Shown here in pieces: positions 5,141-12,974 of a stretch of 18,285 bases of DNA. Below the pieces are notes generated by a model, which did no database searches, had not been told where the DNA came from, and worked only from the letters and a program-made list of their open reading frames with translations. This DNA is from Caryophanales bacterium UBA7057 (GTDB lineage Bacteria > Bacillota_I > Bacilli_A > RF39 > UBA660). The stretch spans positions 32,391 to 50,675 of the forward strand of contig DLAC01000037.1 in assembly GCA_002493865.1 (NCBI GenBank). The letters are read 5' to 3'. Position 1 is the first letter of the stretch. Each line of letters opens with the position of its first letter. The position numbers and the translations under genes were made by a program.

Positions 5141-5515
5141 TTATCTCATTCTATTTCCTGCAACTATAGTTTTTTCTGATAACGATTCAAAAAGTTCTTT
5201 CTTTTCTTTCATTACTCTATAGCTAATATCTTGACACCATTTTAAGGCTTCTTCTAAAGTGTCAATTCCTACTTCCTCTGCGAAATGATTCATGGCAATT
5301 TCCGAAGGTGTTTTTGGATGTTCAGAGATTACAGAGATTCCTTCAATATTCCATGCGTTTTCTTCATGAAAATTATACATTACCATTCGTGCTGCTTCTT
5401 CGTTTGAAATAGAGTCTAGCATACCTCCTAGTTTTCCATGAACAAATTTTCCATCCACATATTTTAGGTATTCCAAAAGATGTGGCAAGATATATCCACC
5501 GTCATATTCTCTCAT
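5141..5515 (-). CDS. hypothetical protein, 124 residues
   Basis: I do not recognise this protein. It is small, soluble and acidic, with no signal peptide, membrane segment or cysteine pair. The N-terminal half contains HLLEYLKYVDGKFVHGKLGG and the centre SISNEEAARMVMYNF; the C-terminal half is mainly helical (about residues 83-115). The start is well supported: GAGGTGATG lies just before ATG 5515. It sits 71 bp downstream of the LysM gene and 171 bp upstream of the ART-phosphoesterase gene, which has its own promoter, so a shared job with either neighbour is only a guess. The short upstream gap holds two TTGGTAG repeats 14 bp apart but no convincing promoter. Confidence 0.75.
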   Translation of the reverse strand: MREYDGGYILPHLLEYLKYVDGKFVHGKLGGMLDSISNEEAARMVMYNFHEENAWNIEGISVISEHPKTPSEIAMNHFAEEVGIDTLEEALKWCQDISYRVMKEKKELFESLSEKTIVAGNRMR

Positions 5516-5586
5516 TCATCATCACCTCTTAAACAATATTTTCCTACCAATTTTATTCTACCAAAAACAACTAAAAAAAGAAAGTG

Positions 5587-6045
5587 TTAATTTTTAGGTA
5601 TTTCATACGCAATTAATTGTTCCGGTAAGAGATAAACATTTGGATTATATAGAATGAGGTTCTTATCCGTTGTACCAATAGCTTCTGCCACTGTTTTAAC
5701 GGTATCTCCATCTTTTGTAATATATACTTTGACTCCTGGTTTTGGAACAATCAGCCTTTGATCAGGATAAATATACTCATTAATCTCTAATCCATTCACT
5801 TCTGCAAGTTGTGTTGCTGTAATATTTCCAAGTTCTCTAGCAATTGCATATAAACTATCCCCCTTTTTGACCGTATAAGCAGTAAAGCCAAGGGGCATAT
5901 CTACAGGGATGATTAATTCCATTCCTGGTTCCAGTATATAAATATCTTCGAGTTTATTTTCTTTAATCAAATCAATCACACGAACATGAAATGCTTCCGC
6001 AATTGATAAAAGAGTATCCCCTTCTTTGACAATATATTTTTCCAT
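5587..6045 (-). CDS. triple LysM-domain protein without signal peptide
   Basis: This 152-residue protein is made almost entirely of three LysM modules, at about residues 3-48 (YIVKEGDTLLSIAEAF), 56-101 (YTVKKGDSLYAIARELG) and 108-150 (YITKDGDTVKTVAEAIG). LysM modules bind N-acetylglucosamine-containing glycans such as peptidoglycan. There is no secretion signal: the first LysM begins at residue 3 after a strong ribosome site, AGGAGG, so the start is secure. In Bacilli, leaderless LysM proteins include spore-coat morphogenetic factors (SafA/SpoVID type), but no such partner is visible here. The gene follows the membrane-anchored 421-residue gene across a terminator, and expression may depend on read-through. 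Confidence 0.9.
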   Translation of the reverse strand: MEKYIVKEGDTLLSIAEAFHVRVIDLIKENKLEDIYILEPGMELIIPVDMPLGFTAYTVKKGDSLYAIARELGNITATQLAEVNGLEINEYIYPDQRLIVPKPGVKVYITKDGDTVKTVAEAIGTTDKNLILYNPNVYLLPEQLIAYEIPKN

Positions 6046-6069
6046 AAATTCCTCCTATATCAATATATG

Positions 6070-6100
6070 AAAAAAAAAAGAATCTATGACTTAGACTCTT
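6070..6100 (-). terminator. terminator overlapping the 3' end of the 421-residue gene
   Basis: On minus, AAGAGTCTA (6100-6092) pairs with TAGATTCTT (6086-6078) (9 bp, one G-U), followed by about ten T. The stem includes the stop codon of the upstream gene. With only about 25 bp left before the LysM ribosome site, it may act as an attenuator between the two genes. Confidence 0.75.
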
Positions 6101-7349
6101 TATAAGCTTGAATACGATTCATGGTATTATATAAAAATTCATTATTCTTAACTAGGCTTCGAATTCCTGATTCTTCATTATAAGAATATAAGGTATCCCC
6201 GCTGATATAATATAAAGTATCTGTATTTAGTACAACATTATTGGGACTATCTGCATGAAATAAAAACATTGACTTTTCTGGAAAGAATTTAAAAATCCTA
6301 TAAAAATCTCCAGACTGTGTATAGTAATAATAAACTCCATTCGATTCAAATACCTGAACTACATCTTCTCTTTGAAGTGTAATATCCTTAGAGTAATCCA
6401 CCTCAAACTTTTTCTCAGTATTTACCAAATCATAAATATTTACAGTCTCCCATTTTCCATCATAATACTGTGCATTGACTGCTTGATTTCCAACGATTCG
6501 AACGCTTTTCTTTTCCGGATTTAATTCATACTGTACAACATTATCTTTATCTAAGTAATAAACTTTTCCATCTACGATTCCATTAATATAGGTATTTTGA
6601 GAAACGGTTTGTGGAAAATCTACTGTGAAAAAGCTTGTTGTAGTAACATCTACTACCGTTGCTTGTGTAAAATCGAAAACGCGATTCGATTGATAAGATG
6701 GCACTACATAATATTTTCCAACTAATACTCCATGTGTATTTTCATATTTATCCCAATTTAGTAAAGGGATATTCTTTGCTTCCTTGGAAGAAAATATTTC
6801 AATTCCCTGATAATACCAAACAATCACTCTATCCTGCTTTGAAATATTATTTAAAAACCCAACAGATTGAACTGCAGGAGTCGTTTCTGGTGACTCATTT
6901 TCCCAGGAAGTGGATGTGAAAGAGTTGCTTTTTAGTGATGTAACAAATTCTTGTACCGAAGGATCATTCTTTAAAGATTGATAGCTATATAAAACACCAT
7001 CCCTACTACACTCAATGTTATGGGAACTGCTTTCCTTTTCTAAAACTGGATAAATACATACTAAATTATCCTTTTTCATCATTTTGATATCTGAAAGAAT
7101 GGTTTTCCCTTTTTGAAAAAGGTTTGGAAACTCATAATAGAATTGATCCTTTCCTAAGGAAATTTCTACATAATAGTGGTCTCCTAATTTTTTTTGATAG
7201 TTTTCTTTCACCTGAAAGGTGGTACCATCCGCCACAAAATCATAGACAATTTCATGACTTTCTTTAAAATGTGTGACAATCCACTGACCACCAAAAAACA
7301 AAATCATCAGTAAAATACTAATTGAGATTACTCTTCCTACTGCTCTCAT
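6084..7349 (-). CDS. membrane-anchored extracytoplasmic protein of unknown function, 421 residues
   Basis: I do not recognise a named family. Residues 7-25 (ISISILLMILFFGGQWIV region) form one membrane segment after a short positive N-terminus. No cleavage motif or lipobox is seen, so it is probably an N-terminal anchor with about 395 residues outside. The outer part is beta-rich with recurring short motifs of the kind GxYYxx/GDxxY (GKVYYLDKDN, GVYYYYTQSGDFYRIF, DTLYYISGDTLYSYNEESG). This suggests a beta-propeller or repeated beta-sheet domain. It contains only two cysteines (CIYP and IECS), which could form a disulfide. The upstream gap has a possible promoter (TTTACT, 17 bp, TACAAT on minus). 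The neighbouring LysM and thioredoxin genes fit an envelope role. Confidence 0.7.
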   Translation of the reverse strand: MRAVGRVISISILLMILFFGGQWIVTHFKESHEIVYDFVADGTTFQVKENYQKKLGDHYYVEISLGKDQFYYEFPNLFQKGKTILSDIKMMKKDNLVCIYPVLEKESSSHNIECSRDGVLYSYQSLKNDPSVQEFVTSLKSNSFTSTSWENESPETTPAVQSVGFLNNISKQDRVIVWYYQGIEIFSSKEAKNIPLLNWDKYENTHGVLVGKYYVVPSYQSNRVFDFTQATVVDVTTTSFFTVDFPQTVSQNTYINGIVDGKVYYLDKDNVVQYELNPEKKSVRIVGNQAVNAQYYDGKWETVNIYDLVNTEKKFEVDYSKDITLQREDVVQVFESNGVYYYYTQSGDFYRIFKFFPEKSMFLFHADSPNNVVLNTDTLYYISGDTLYSYNEESGIRSLVKNNEFLYNTMNRIQAYKESKS

Positions 7350-7410
7350 AAATTCACTTCCTATTCTAATATTATTGTACCCATATTTTTTAAAGAAGTA
7401 AATATTTTTT

Positions 7411-7452
7411 AATGAGGAAAAAGAAAAAGAGAATTCTTACATTTCTCTTTTT
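7411..7452 (-). terminator. terminator of the ylmH-nuclease-thioredoxin-PH operon
   Basis: On minus, AAAAAGAGAA (7452-7443) pairs with TTCTCTTTTT (7433-7424), a 10-bp stem with a 9-nt loop and a T-rich tail. The stem overlaps the last codons of the PH-domain gene. Confidence 0.8.
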
Positions 7453-7871
7453 GAAGGTTGTTTTTTATTTCTCATACAAGTACCTACCATTTTTTCAATT
7501 TCTGGTAAAGCCCTTTTATCAAGATTCGATAAAGTAATAAACTCTTTGGCAGTATCAATGTGAACTTTTCCCCAAATCACGCCAGATAATACTTTTAAAT
7601 CGTTAAACAAATCTGGAGTCACAGAATCGAAAAAATATCCAAATACAACCCGTTTTCTTCCAATGATAATTCTTTGATTGGTTAAGGCAATGACCGCCGT
7701 TGACAAGATATCAATTGGATTATTATTCTTTTGAGCGGTAAAAACATATAGGACTTTTTCACCGTTATCTAAATACTTCTCAACAATTTTAGAGTTTCTT
7801 TTCAGTCTCCACGAAATCGTCATCGGGTATTTCTTCTTAAATTCTACTGCGCGTTCATAAATACTTGCCAT
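7437..7871 (-). CDS. bacterial PH-domain protein
   Basis: A 144-residue soluble protein whose centre fits the bacterial PH (bPH) domain: the strands KVLYVFTAQK and TAVIALTNQRIIIGRKR, a loop GYFFDSVTPDLFNDLKV, then GKVHIDTAKEFITLSNL and a closing helix ALPEIEKMVGTCM. Such domains are common in Bacillota proteins of largely unknown role, often membrane-associated. The start is ATG 7871, because AAGGAGG (7884-7878) lies 6 nt upstream; a TTG at 7889 would add six residues but has no support. The ribosome site overlaps the stop codon of the thioredoxin gene, so the two are likely translated from one mRNA. The basic tail (KKQPSKREM) is encoded within the operon terminator. Confidence 0.75.
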   Translation of the reverse strand: MASIYERAVEFKKKYPMTISWRLKRNSKIVEKYLDNGEKVLYVFTAQKNNNPIDILSTAVIALTNQRIIIGRKRVVFGYFFDSVTPDLFNDLKVLSGVIWGKVHIDTAKEFITLSNLDKRALPEIEKMVGTCMRNKKQPSKREM

Positions 7872-7881
7872 AAGAACCTCC

Positions 7882-8421
7882 TTAGTCAATGATTTGGTAT
7901 TTTTTTAATAAATTAGTAACTTCACTAGTAGTCATTCCACCGACAGAAACTTCTACTACGCTTCCCTGATCTACGATAATAAATGTTGGTGTTCCAAATG
8001 CTTGTAAACTCTCATGAAGGCTTCTAAGTTCTTGATCCTCATCGCTCGTTAATAAATCCAAATCCAAGTATCCAATCTCAATATTGTACTTATAAACAAG
8101 TGATCTTAAAATTGGTTTTTGTTGAATACACCAATAGCAGCCCTCCGTACCAAGCATAACTAATTTCTTATCTCCATTTTCTAGGAATCCTCTTAAATCA
8201 CTCATTGTAACTGTCGTTAAGTCAGACTGTTCTTCTTCCTTTAAGACTTCTCCTTCTTCTAACAATGGATTTCCCTCTTCTTTTTCTACAACTTCTTTAT
8301 CTTTACTACGATCTCCCACATTTTCTGATATGAAGTAAGTTGCACCAAAGAATACTAAAATACCTAAAACAATAATTACCCCTGTTTTTATTTTTTCAAT
8401 TTGTTCTTTTGTTAAATTCAT
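7882..8421 (-). CDS. membrane-anchored thioredoxin-like protein
   Basis: A 179-residue protein with a short cytoplasmic start, one membrane helix (about 12-32, TGVIIVLGILVFFGATYF), an acidic linker (about 37-65, many Glu/Lys) and a thioredoxin fold outside. The active site is C95-Y-W-C98 in EGCYWCIQQKP, and the cis-proline is P145 in FGTPTFIIV. Both cysteines are present, so it should be redox-active. It would act on thiols at the outer membrane face, for example folding or reducing secreted proteins. ATG 8421 is chosen because GGAGGG ends 6 nt before it; ATG 8433 lacks a site. It lies 35 bp after the secreted nuclease gene. That nuclease has several Cys in its mature part (C39, C86), a possible client, but this is inference. 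Confidence 0.85.
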   Translation of the reverse strand: MNLTKEQIEKIKTGVIIVLGILVFFGATYFISENVGDRSKDKEVVEKEEGNPLLEEGEVLKEEEQSDLTTVTMSDLRGFLENGDKKLVMLGTEGCYWCIQQKPILRSLVYKYNIEIGYLDLDLLTSDEDQELRSLHESLQAFGTPTFIIVDQGSVVEVSVGGMTTSEVTNLLKKYQIID

Positions 8422-8456
8422 ATTTCCCTCCATCTTTTATACTCTCACATGAAAAA

Positions 8457-9149
8457 TTATAACATACTTTCCACAAATTTAGCAATATTTTCAAGGATTT
8501 CGTTAATATATTTGGATATTTCTGCGAGTATATCGTCAATCAGTTGTTGAATCCAATTTTTTTTAGATTTTTCCTTCTTTTTCTTAGAGGATGTTTTTTT
8601 TGTTGCTTCTTTCTTTTCTTTTGTGGATTCCTTCTTCTCACTCTTTGTATCTTCTATGGACCAAACCCCAATCTTATTTTCTTTTGTTCTAGTTTCTATT
8701 TCTTGAAGACGTGCAGTATACTCATAATCTCCATATAAGTAGGCAACTTTCGCATATCCGAGTTCCACTAGTTTTTCTTGAAGAAGTACCCCATCTACAA
8801 ATACCCATGCGAGTCTTCTTCCATATTTATCCTCTTTATCAGAATCATTATCATACTCTAAGCGAATTTCTTTCGCATTCTTTAGACTCTCACATGTATA
8901 ATTACTAGCCTCTTTTCCAAATGCCTCTACTTCTTTCGTAGGATGTACTGTTTCTGGAGTATCAATGGCTAAAAATCTTGTTTTTAGTATATTTCCATTT
9001 GAATCCTTAAATCTTGCAGTATCCCCATCTACACACTTTTCTAATACAACCATTTCACTGTCTTTGATCCCTAAAGCAAATATTTGAACTGGGCAAAGCA
9101 TCCATATACAAATTAAAACAATACTCAAATTTAAATTTTTTTTCTTCAT
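8457..9149 (-). CDS. secreted thermonuclease (staphylococcal nuclease family)
   Basis: A 230-residue protein with an N-terminal signal sequence (KKK, then a hydrophobic core, about 8-25). The nuclease fold follows, with the catalytic residues of the family: D41 and D43 in VDGDT, R58 and D63 in TRFLAIDTPE66, and R111 in KYGRRLAWVF. It should cleave DNA and RNA outside the cell with calcium. The C-terminus is unusual: a Lys/Glu-rich stretch (about 168-197) followed by an amphipathic helix (about 198-230, IQQLIDDILAEISKYINEIL) that could hold the enzyme at the cell surface. It starts 10 bp after the ylmH stop, so it belongs to the same operon. Confidence 0.92.
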   Translation of the reverse strand: MKKKNLNLSIVLICIWMLCPVQIFALGIKDSEMVVLEKCVDGDTARFKDSNGNILKTRFLAIDTPETVHPTKEVEAFGKEASNYTCESLKNAKEIRLEYDNDSDKEDKYGRRLAWVFVDGVLLQEKLVELGYAKVAYLYGDYEYTARLQEIETRTKENKIGVWSIEDTKSEKKESTKEKKEATKKTSSKKKKEKSKKNWIQQLIDDILAEISKYINEILENIAKFVESML

Positions 9150-9159
9150 ACAATCCCTC

Positions 9160-9909
9160 CTAAAGGTATTTCCAGACTTCTACGATTCTTTTTCCTTTTT
9201 TAGTTTGTGTTTTTTCTTCCATCAAACGAAACTTTCCAACATGTCGAATGGAAAGTACATCTCCTTCTTTTAGTTGAATTTCTCCTCTATGAATTTCTTG
9301 ATAATTTAAAAGAACGTCTCCTCTTTTTAAAATTTCTATACTGAGTGACCTACTTTTTTTAGAAAGAAGGCTTACGAAATGATCTAATCTGTAACTACTA
9401 ATTGTCAGATGAAGTACTTGATAATGATTCTTTTTTAAATCTATGGTTTCTACTCTTTCTAAAGTAATTCGTTGATTTTTTATTTTATATAAGTTTTCCT
9501 CTAAAAACGAATTCATTCTCGTTAAATTGGTCAGATAAAAGTACCCATCCTCTACAAAAATGTCTCCAATCAAACCATGTTCATATCCAATCGAAAACAA
9601 TGTTCCTAAAATATCTGAATGTGTAATTTTTTCTTTGAAAACACCTCTGTAAACAGTCACAGGAGAACTCCCTTCTCCAAACATAATTACTTTTTCAGAA
9701 CACATAGGACTTTTCTCAATCACTTGATAAGAAATTTTTCGGTCATCTAATTCTTTTTGTACCAAAGAAAATTCATATGGATTTAAAAAATTACTAGATT
9801 GAGTTTGATTGGTACGTTCAAATCTAGAAGCCTTTTCTAAAATATTAGAGATTAGAATTTTTTCATTTTTCTTATATCCATCCCATATTTTTAGTTTCTT
9901 TTCTTTCAT
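9160..9909 (-). CDS. ylmH: YlmH-like S4-domain RNA-binding protein (ribosome quality control)
   Basis: A 249-residue protein with the YlmH layout: an N-terminal helical part with NPYEFSLVQ, a central RNA-binding domain with the signature HSDILGTLFSIGYEHGLIGDI (about 97-117), and a C-terminal S4 domain (about 171-229: SSYRLDHFVSLLS, ILKRGDVLLNYQE, LKEGDVLSIRHVGKF). In Bacillus subtilis YlmH binds obstructed 50S subunits and supports alanine tailing of stalled chains. It is usually found beside divIVA/ylmG; here it instead leads an operon with a nuclease, thioredoxin and PH protein. The start ATG 9909 follows an AGGGGGG ribosome site. A TATAAT -10 box on minus (9932-9927) with TTAAGA 17 bp upstream is a plausible promoter. 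Confidence 0.88.
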   Translation of the reverse strand: MKEKKLKIWDGYKKNEKILISNILEKASRFERTNQTQSSNFLNPYEFSLVQKELDDRKISYQVIEKSPMCSEKVIMFGEGSSPVTVYRGVFKEKITHSDILGTLFSIGYEHGLIGDIFVEDGYFYLTNLTRMNSFLEENLYKIKNQRITLERVETIDLKKNHYQVLHLTISSYRLDHFVSLLSKKSRSLSIEILKRGDVLLNYQEIHRGEIQLKEGDVLSIRHVGKFRLMEEKTQTKKGKRIVEVWKYL

Positions 9910-9940
9910 ATGTACCCCCCTATCATTATAACCTATTTTT

Positions 9941-10000
9941 TATCAAATCTTAAGACCTTTTGTCAAATCTTATCTTATGTTGTCAACGATTACTTCTACT
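9941..10000. promoter_or_regulatory. three phased 20-bp repeats between ylmH and the dehydratase operon
   Basis: TCAAATCTTA occurs at 9943-9952 and 9963-9972, and a degenerate copy, TCAACGATTA, at 9983-9992, with exactly 20 bp between starts. The third copy overlaps the -35 box of the plus-strand operon. The spacing of about two helical turns places the sites on one face of the DNA, as for a multi-site regulator. Confidence 0.45.
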
Positions 10001-10007
10001 AGATACT
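9980..10007 (+). promoter_or_regulatory. possible promoter of the dehydratase-like operon
   Basis: -35 TTGTCA (9980-9985), a 16-bp spacer, and -10 GATACT (10002-10007). The start near 10014 gives a leader of about 33 nt before the ATG at 10047, with an AAAGGA ribosome site at 10033-10038. Confidence 0.5.
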
Positions 10008-10046
10008 AAGCAACTGGAATATACTGAGTTAGAAAGGATGGTCTAG

Positions 10047-10979
10047 ATGGAAAAAGTAAAAATCGGTCTACCAAAAGCATTATTATTCTATAAGTATGGA
10101 GAACTATGGGTTAATTTCTTTGAAAACTTAGGCTTTGATATTATCATTAGTCCAAATACTAATCTAGAAATTTTAGAAAATGGGAAGAAATTTACAGAAG
10201 ATGAAGCGTGTTTATCTTTAAAAATTTATATGGGCCATGTTCATTATTTATTAGATAAATGCGATTATATTTTAGTTCCTAGAATTGCCTGTTTAAAGCA
10301 TAATGAAAAGATGTGTACAAACTTTAATGCGTTATATGATTTGGTAAGAAATACATTTAAGAAAAGAATTATCAATTATAATATCGATGTGGATAAGAAA
10401 GAAGATGAATTTTATGCATTTACTACGATGGGACTCGATTTAGGATTCCGTTATCGAGAAGTTGTCAAAGCCTATCATCAAGCCAAAAAGATGGAGACCA
10501 TTTCTATTGATCGAAGAATTAGTAAACAACAAGTAGAACTCGCAAATTCTAAAAAAATCAAGGTGTTACTCGCAGGGCATCCTTACAATCTACATGATGA
10601 CTTGATTGGAAAAGTGATTCAGAAACTGTTGGAAGAAAATCAGGTAGATATCATTATGAGCGATTTATATCGTGGTAAATATTTATATCAGGAAGCAAAC
10701 AAAATCAGCAAGCGAAATTATTGGACGTATAGCAGAGAAATTTTAGGAGCAATTACACATTATCAAGAAAATGTAGATGGAATTATTTTAATTACGACAT
10801 TTCCTTGTGGACCAGATTCCTTAACCAATGAAATGATTTTAAGAACGGTTAGAAATAAACCTATGATTCAACTCATTATTGACGAAGCAACAGGAGAAGC
10901 AGGACTTGCAACAAGGATTGAAAGTTTTGTTGATATTTTAAAAGAAAGGGGTATAGAAAATGAAACCACAAGTCATTAG
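10047..10979 (+). CDS. 2-hydroxyacyl-CoA dehydratase-family iron-sulfur protein, subunit 1 (DUF2229-like)
   Basis: A 310-residue member of the 2-hydroxyglutaryl-CoA dehydratase/benzoyl-CoA reductase superfamily. The opening KIGLPKALLFYKYGELW is the signature of the DUF2229-type 'dehydratase activase-related' proteins. Candidate cluster cysteines are C55 (EACLS), C72, C82 (RIACLKH), C90 (KMCTN) and C254 (TTFPCGPDS). These enzymes receive an electron from an ATP-driven activator and use Fe-S clusters for difficult reductions or dehydrations. In many Bacillota this part is one segment of a giant fused protein of more than 1000 residues; here it is a separate gene. It is first in a tight operon, overlapping the next gene by 20 bp. 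The substrate is unknown, and a double-cubane-cluster reductase role is an alternative to an acyl-CoA dehydratase. Confidence 0.8.
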   Translation: MEKVKIGLPKALLFYKYGELWVNFFENLGFDIIISPNTNLEILENGKKFTEDEACLSLKIYMGHVHYLLDKCDYILVPRIACLKHNEKMCTNFNALYDLVRNTFKKRIINYNIDVDKKEDEFYAFTTMGLDLGFRYREVVKAYHQAKKMETISIDRRISKQQVELANSKKIKVLLAGHPYNLHDDLIGKVIQKLLEENQVDIIMSDLYRGKYLYQEANKISKRNYWTYSREILGAITHYQENVDGIILITTFPCGPDSLTNEMILRTVRNKPMIQLIIDEATGEAGLATRIESFVDILKERGIENETTSH

Positions 10980-12030
10980 TTTCCCTCATCTTGGAGATTA
11001 CTATATACCAATCCGCTTTTTATTAAAGAAATTAACCAAGCATCAAGTGATTGAATCCCCTCCAATTACTAAAAAAACAATTGAACTTGGAACAAAATTT
11101 TCTCCCGAATTTGTCTGTATTCCATTTAAATATAATTTAGGAAACTTTATCGAAGCCTTAGAAAATGGAGCGACGATCATCCTACAAGCAGGTGGAGGAT
11201 GTAGATATGGGTATTATGCTGAAGTTCAAGAAAAAATTTTAAAAGATTTAGGATATGATTTTCAGTTTTTATCTTTAATCAATGAAGATCATTTCACCGT
11301 AAAAGAGATTTATCGTACGTTTAAAAAGTTAAATCCAAAAGTTTCTTTTTTTAAGTTTGCCTACTATTCTCTACTTACTATTTTTATGATTCGACTCATG
11401 GACTGGCAAGATGAACTGATTCGTTCTAGAATCGGTTTCGAAGTAGAAACTGGAAGTTTTGAAAAATTAAAAAGTGAAATGCTACAAGAATTTGAATCCT
11501 GTAAAGGATATATTTCTTTATTTAAAACATATAAGAAATATAAGAAAAAGTTTTTAAATTTAAAAATCGAAAAACCAAAGGATTGTATGAGAGTTGGTAT
11601 CATTGGAGAATTATATACTTCCATGGAGCCCTACTCTAGTTATTTTATCGAAAAAGAACTTGCTAAAATGAAAATTGAAGTTAAACGGTTTACAAATGTC
11701 AGTTACTTACTGTATGAGAAGAAACGAGAAACAAAGAAAATGCTAAAGAAAATTCCTGAATATTGTACTTATAAAATTGGGGCAGATGGAATGGACAATG
11801 TTTACAGGACCAAGCACTTAATCGATGAAGGATATGATGGGGTCATTCACATTAAACCGTTTGGTTGCACTCCAGAAATCGGTGCCATTCCCATCATTCG
11901 AAAGGTATGCAACGACTATAAAATGCCTGTACTCTTTTTCTCCTTCGATAGTGAAACGAGTGATACAGGAATTAAAACCAGATTAGAAGCATTTTACGAT
12001 ATGTTACAAGAAAGGAAGAATCATTTATGA
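10960..12030 (+). CDS. 2-hydroxyacyl-CoA dehydratase-family iron-sulfur protein, subunit 2
   Basis: A 356-residue paralogue-like partner of the upstream gene. It begins QVISFPHLGDYYIPIRFLL, followed by C53 (EFVCIPFKYNLGN), C81 in a glycine-rich GGGCRYGYYAE, and C303 (IKPFGCTPEIGA), then a closing FSFDSETSDTGIKTRLEAF that mirrors the DEATGEAGLATRIESF of subunit 1. The matching tail motifs indicate that the two subunits form a heterodimer built from related folds, as in HgdA/HgdB or BcrB/BcrC. The start ATG lies inside the end of subunit 1 after an AAAGGGG site, so translation is probably coupled; the last bases overlap the activator gene as ATGA. A Lys-rich linker (about 187-207) separates the two halves. 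Confidence 0.8.
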   Translation: MKPQVISFPHLGDYYIPIRFLLKKLTKHQVIESPPITKKTIELGTKFSPEFVCIPFKYNLGNFIEALENGATIILQAGGGCRYGYYAEVQEKILKDLGYDFQFLSLINEDHFTVKEIYRTFKKLNPKVSFFKFAYYSLLTIFMIRLMDWQDELIRSRIGFEVETGSFEKLKSEMLQEFESCKGYISLFKTYKKYKKKFLNLKIEKPKDCMRVGIIGELYTSMEPYSSYFIEKELAKMKIEVKRFTNVSYLLYEKKRETKKMLKKIPEYCTYKIGADGMDNVYRTKHLIDEGYDGVIHIKPFGCTPEIGAIPIIRKVCNDYKMPVLFFSFDSETSDTGIKTRLEAFYDMLQERKNHL

Positions 12031-12974
12031 AAGGATATTTAGGAATTGATATCGGTTCCATTTCAACAAAAGGAGTCATTATCGATGAAAATCAAAAAAT
12101 TCTAGCGAGTAGTTATCTTTGGACGAAGGGGAACCCACAAGAAGCGGTGAAAAAACTCTTATTAGAACTAGAACATCAAGTGAAGGATATGGATTTAGAG
12201 ATTATAGGGGTAGGAACCACTGGATCTGCTAGAAAGTTAATTGGTAGTATGCTGGGTGCAAATGTCGTTAAGAATGAGATTACGGCCCATGCGATTGGAA
12301 CACTATCCATTCATCCAGATGCAAGAACTATTTTTGAAATTGGGGGACAGGATTCTAAAATTATTCTTTTAGAAGATGGAATTGTAACAGATTACGCAAT
12401 GAACACCCTTTGTGCCGCAGGAACTGGTTCTTTTCTTTCAAGTCAAGCGGAACGTTTAGGAGTCAAAGTAGAGGATTTTGGTAGTATTGCCCTAACTTCA
12501 AAGCATCCAGCTAAAATTGCCGCTCGTTGTACTGTCTTCGCAGAAAGCGATTTGGTTCATAAAATGCAAATTGGATACTCTAAGGAAGATATCATCGCAG
12601 GGCTTTGTAAAAGTGTAGTTTCCAATTATTTAAACAATGTTGGAAAAGGAAAAAGAATCGAAGAACCTATTATCTTTCAAGGGGGAGTCAGCAAAAATAT
12701 TGGGGTCAAGAAGGCCTTTGAAGAAGAAACGAATGCAGAAGTACAAGTAGATCCAAATGGACATTTAATGGGAGCTTTAGGAGTTGCTATTCTTTCTTCT
12801 AGAAAACCACTCATAAAGCCATTTAGTTTTAATATTACGGAAGAAGAATTTGAAACCAAAGGAATTGAATGTAACCGATGTCCCAATCACTGTGAGATTA
12901 TTTGTGTTAGAAGAAATAAAGAACTCATCGATTCTTGGGGAAACCGTTGTGAGAATGGAATGATTCGAAAATAA
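12027..12974 (+). CDS. BadF/HgdC-type ATP-dependent activator with extra C-terminal cysteine cluster
   Basis: A 315-residue ASKHA-fold ATPase that drives electrons into the dehydratase-like partners. Visible motifs: phosphate-binding LGIDIGSISTKGVII (5-19), GVGTTGSAR (61-69), FEIGGQDSK (103-111), the adenosine-side FQGGVSKN (217-224), and the two cysteines that bridge a [4Fe-4S] cluster between two subunits, C129 (NTLCAAGTGSF) and C168 (AARCTVFAESD). An added C-terminal tail (about 280-315) carries C282, C285, C289, C293 and C308 in the pattern CxxCxxxCxxxC...C, possibly a second metal or Fe-S site. Its start overlaps the stop of subunit 2 by 4 bp (ATGA), which ties the three genes into one unit of fixed ratio. 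A bidirectional terminator follows. Confidence 0.9.
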   Translation: MKGYLGIDIGSISTKGVIIDENQKILASSYLWTKGNPQEAVKKLLLELEHQVKDMDLEIIGVGTTGSARKLIGSMLGANVVKNEITAHAIGTLSIHPDARTIFEIGGQDSKIILLEDGIVTDYAMNTLCAAGTGSFLSSQAERLGVKVEDFGSIALTSKHPAKIAARCTVFAESDLVHKMQIGYSKEDIIAGLCKSVVSNYLNNVGKGKRIEEPIIFQGGVSKNIGVKKAFEEETNAEVQVDPNGHLMGALGVAILSSRKPLIKPFSFNITEEEFETKGIECNRCPNHCEIICVRRNKELIDSWGNRCENGMIRK

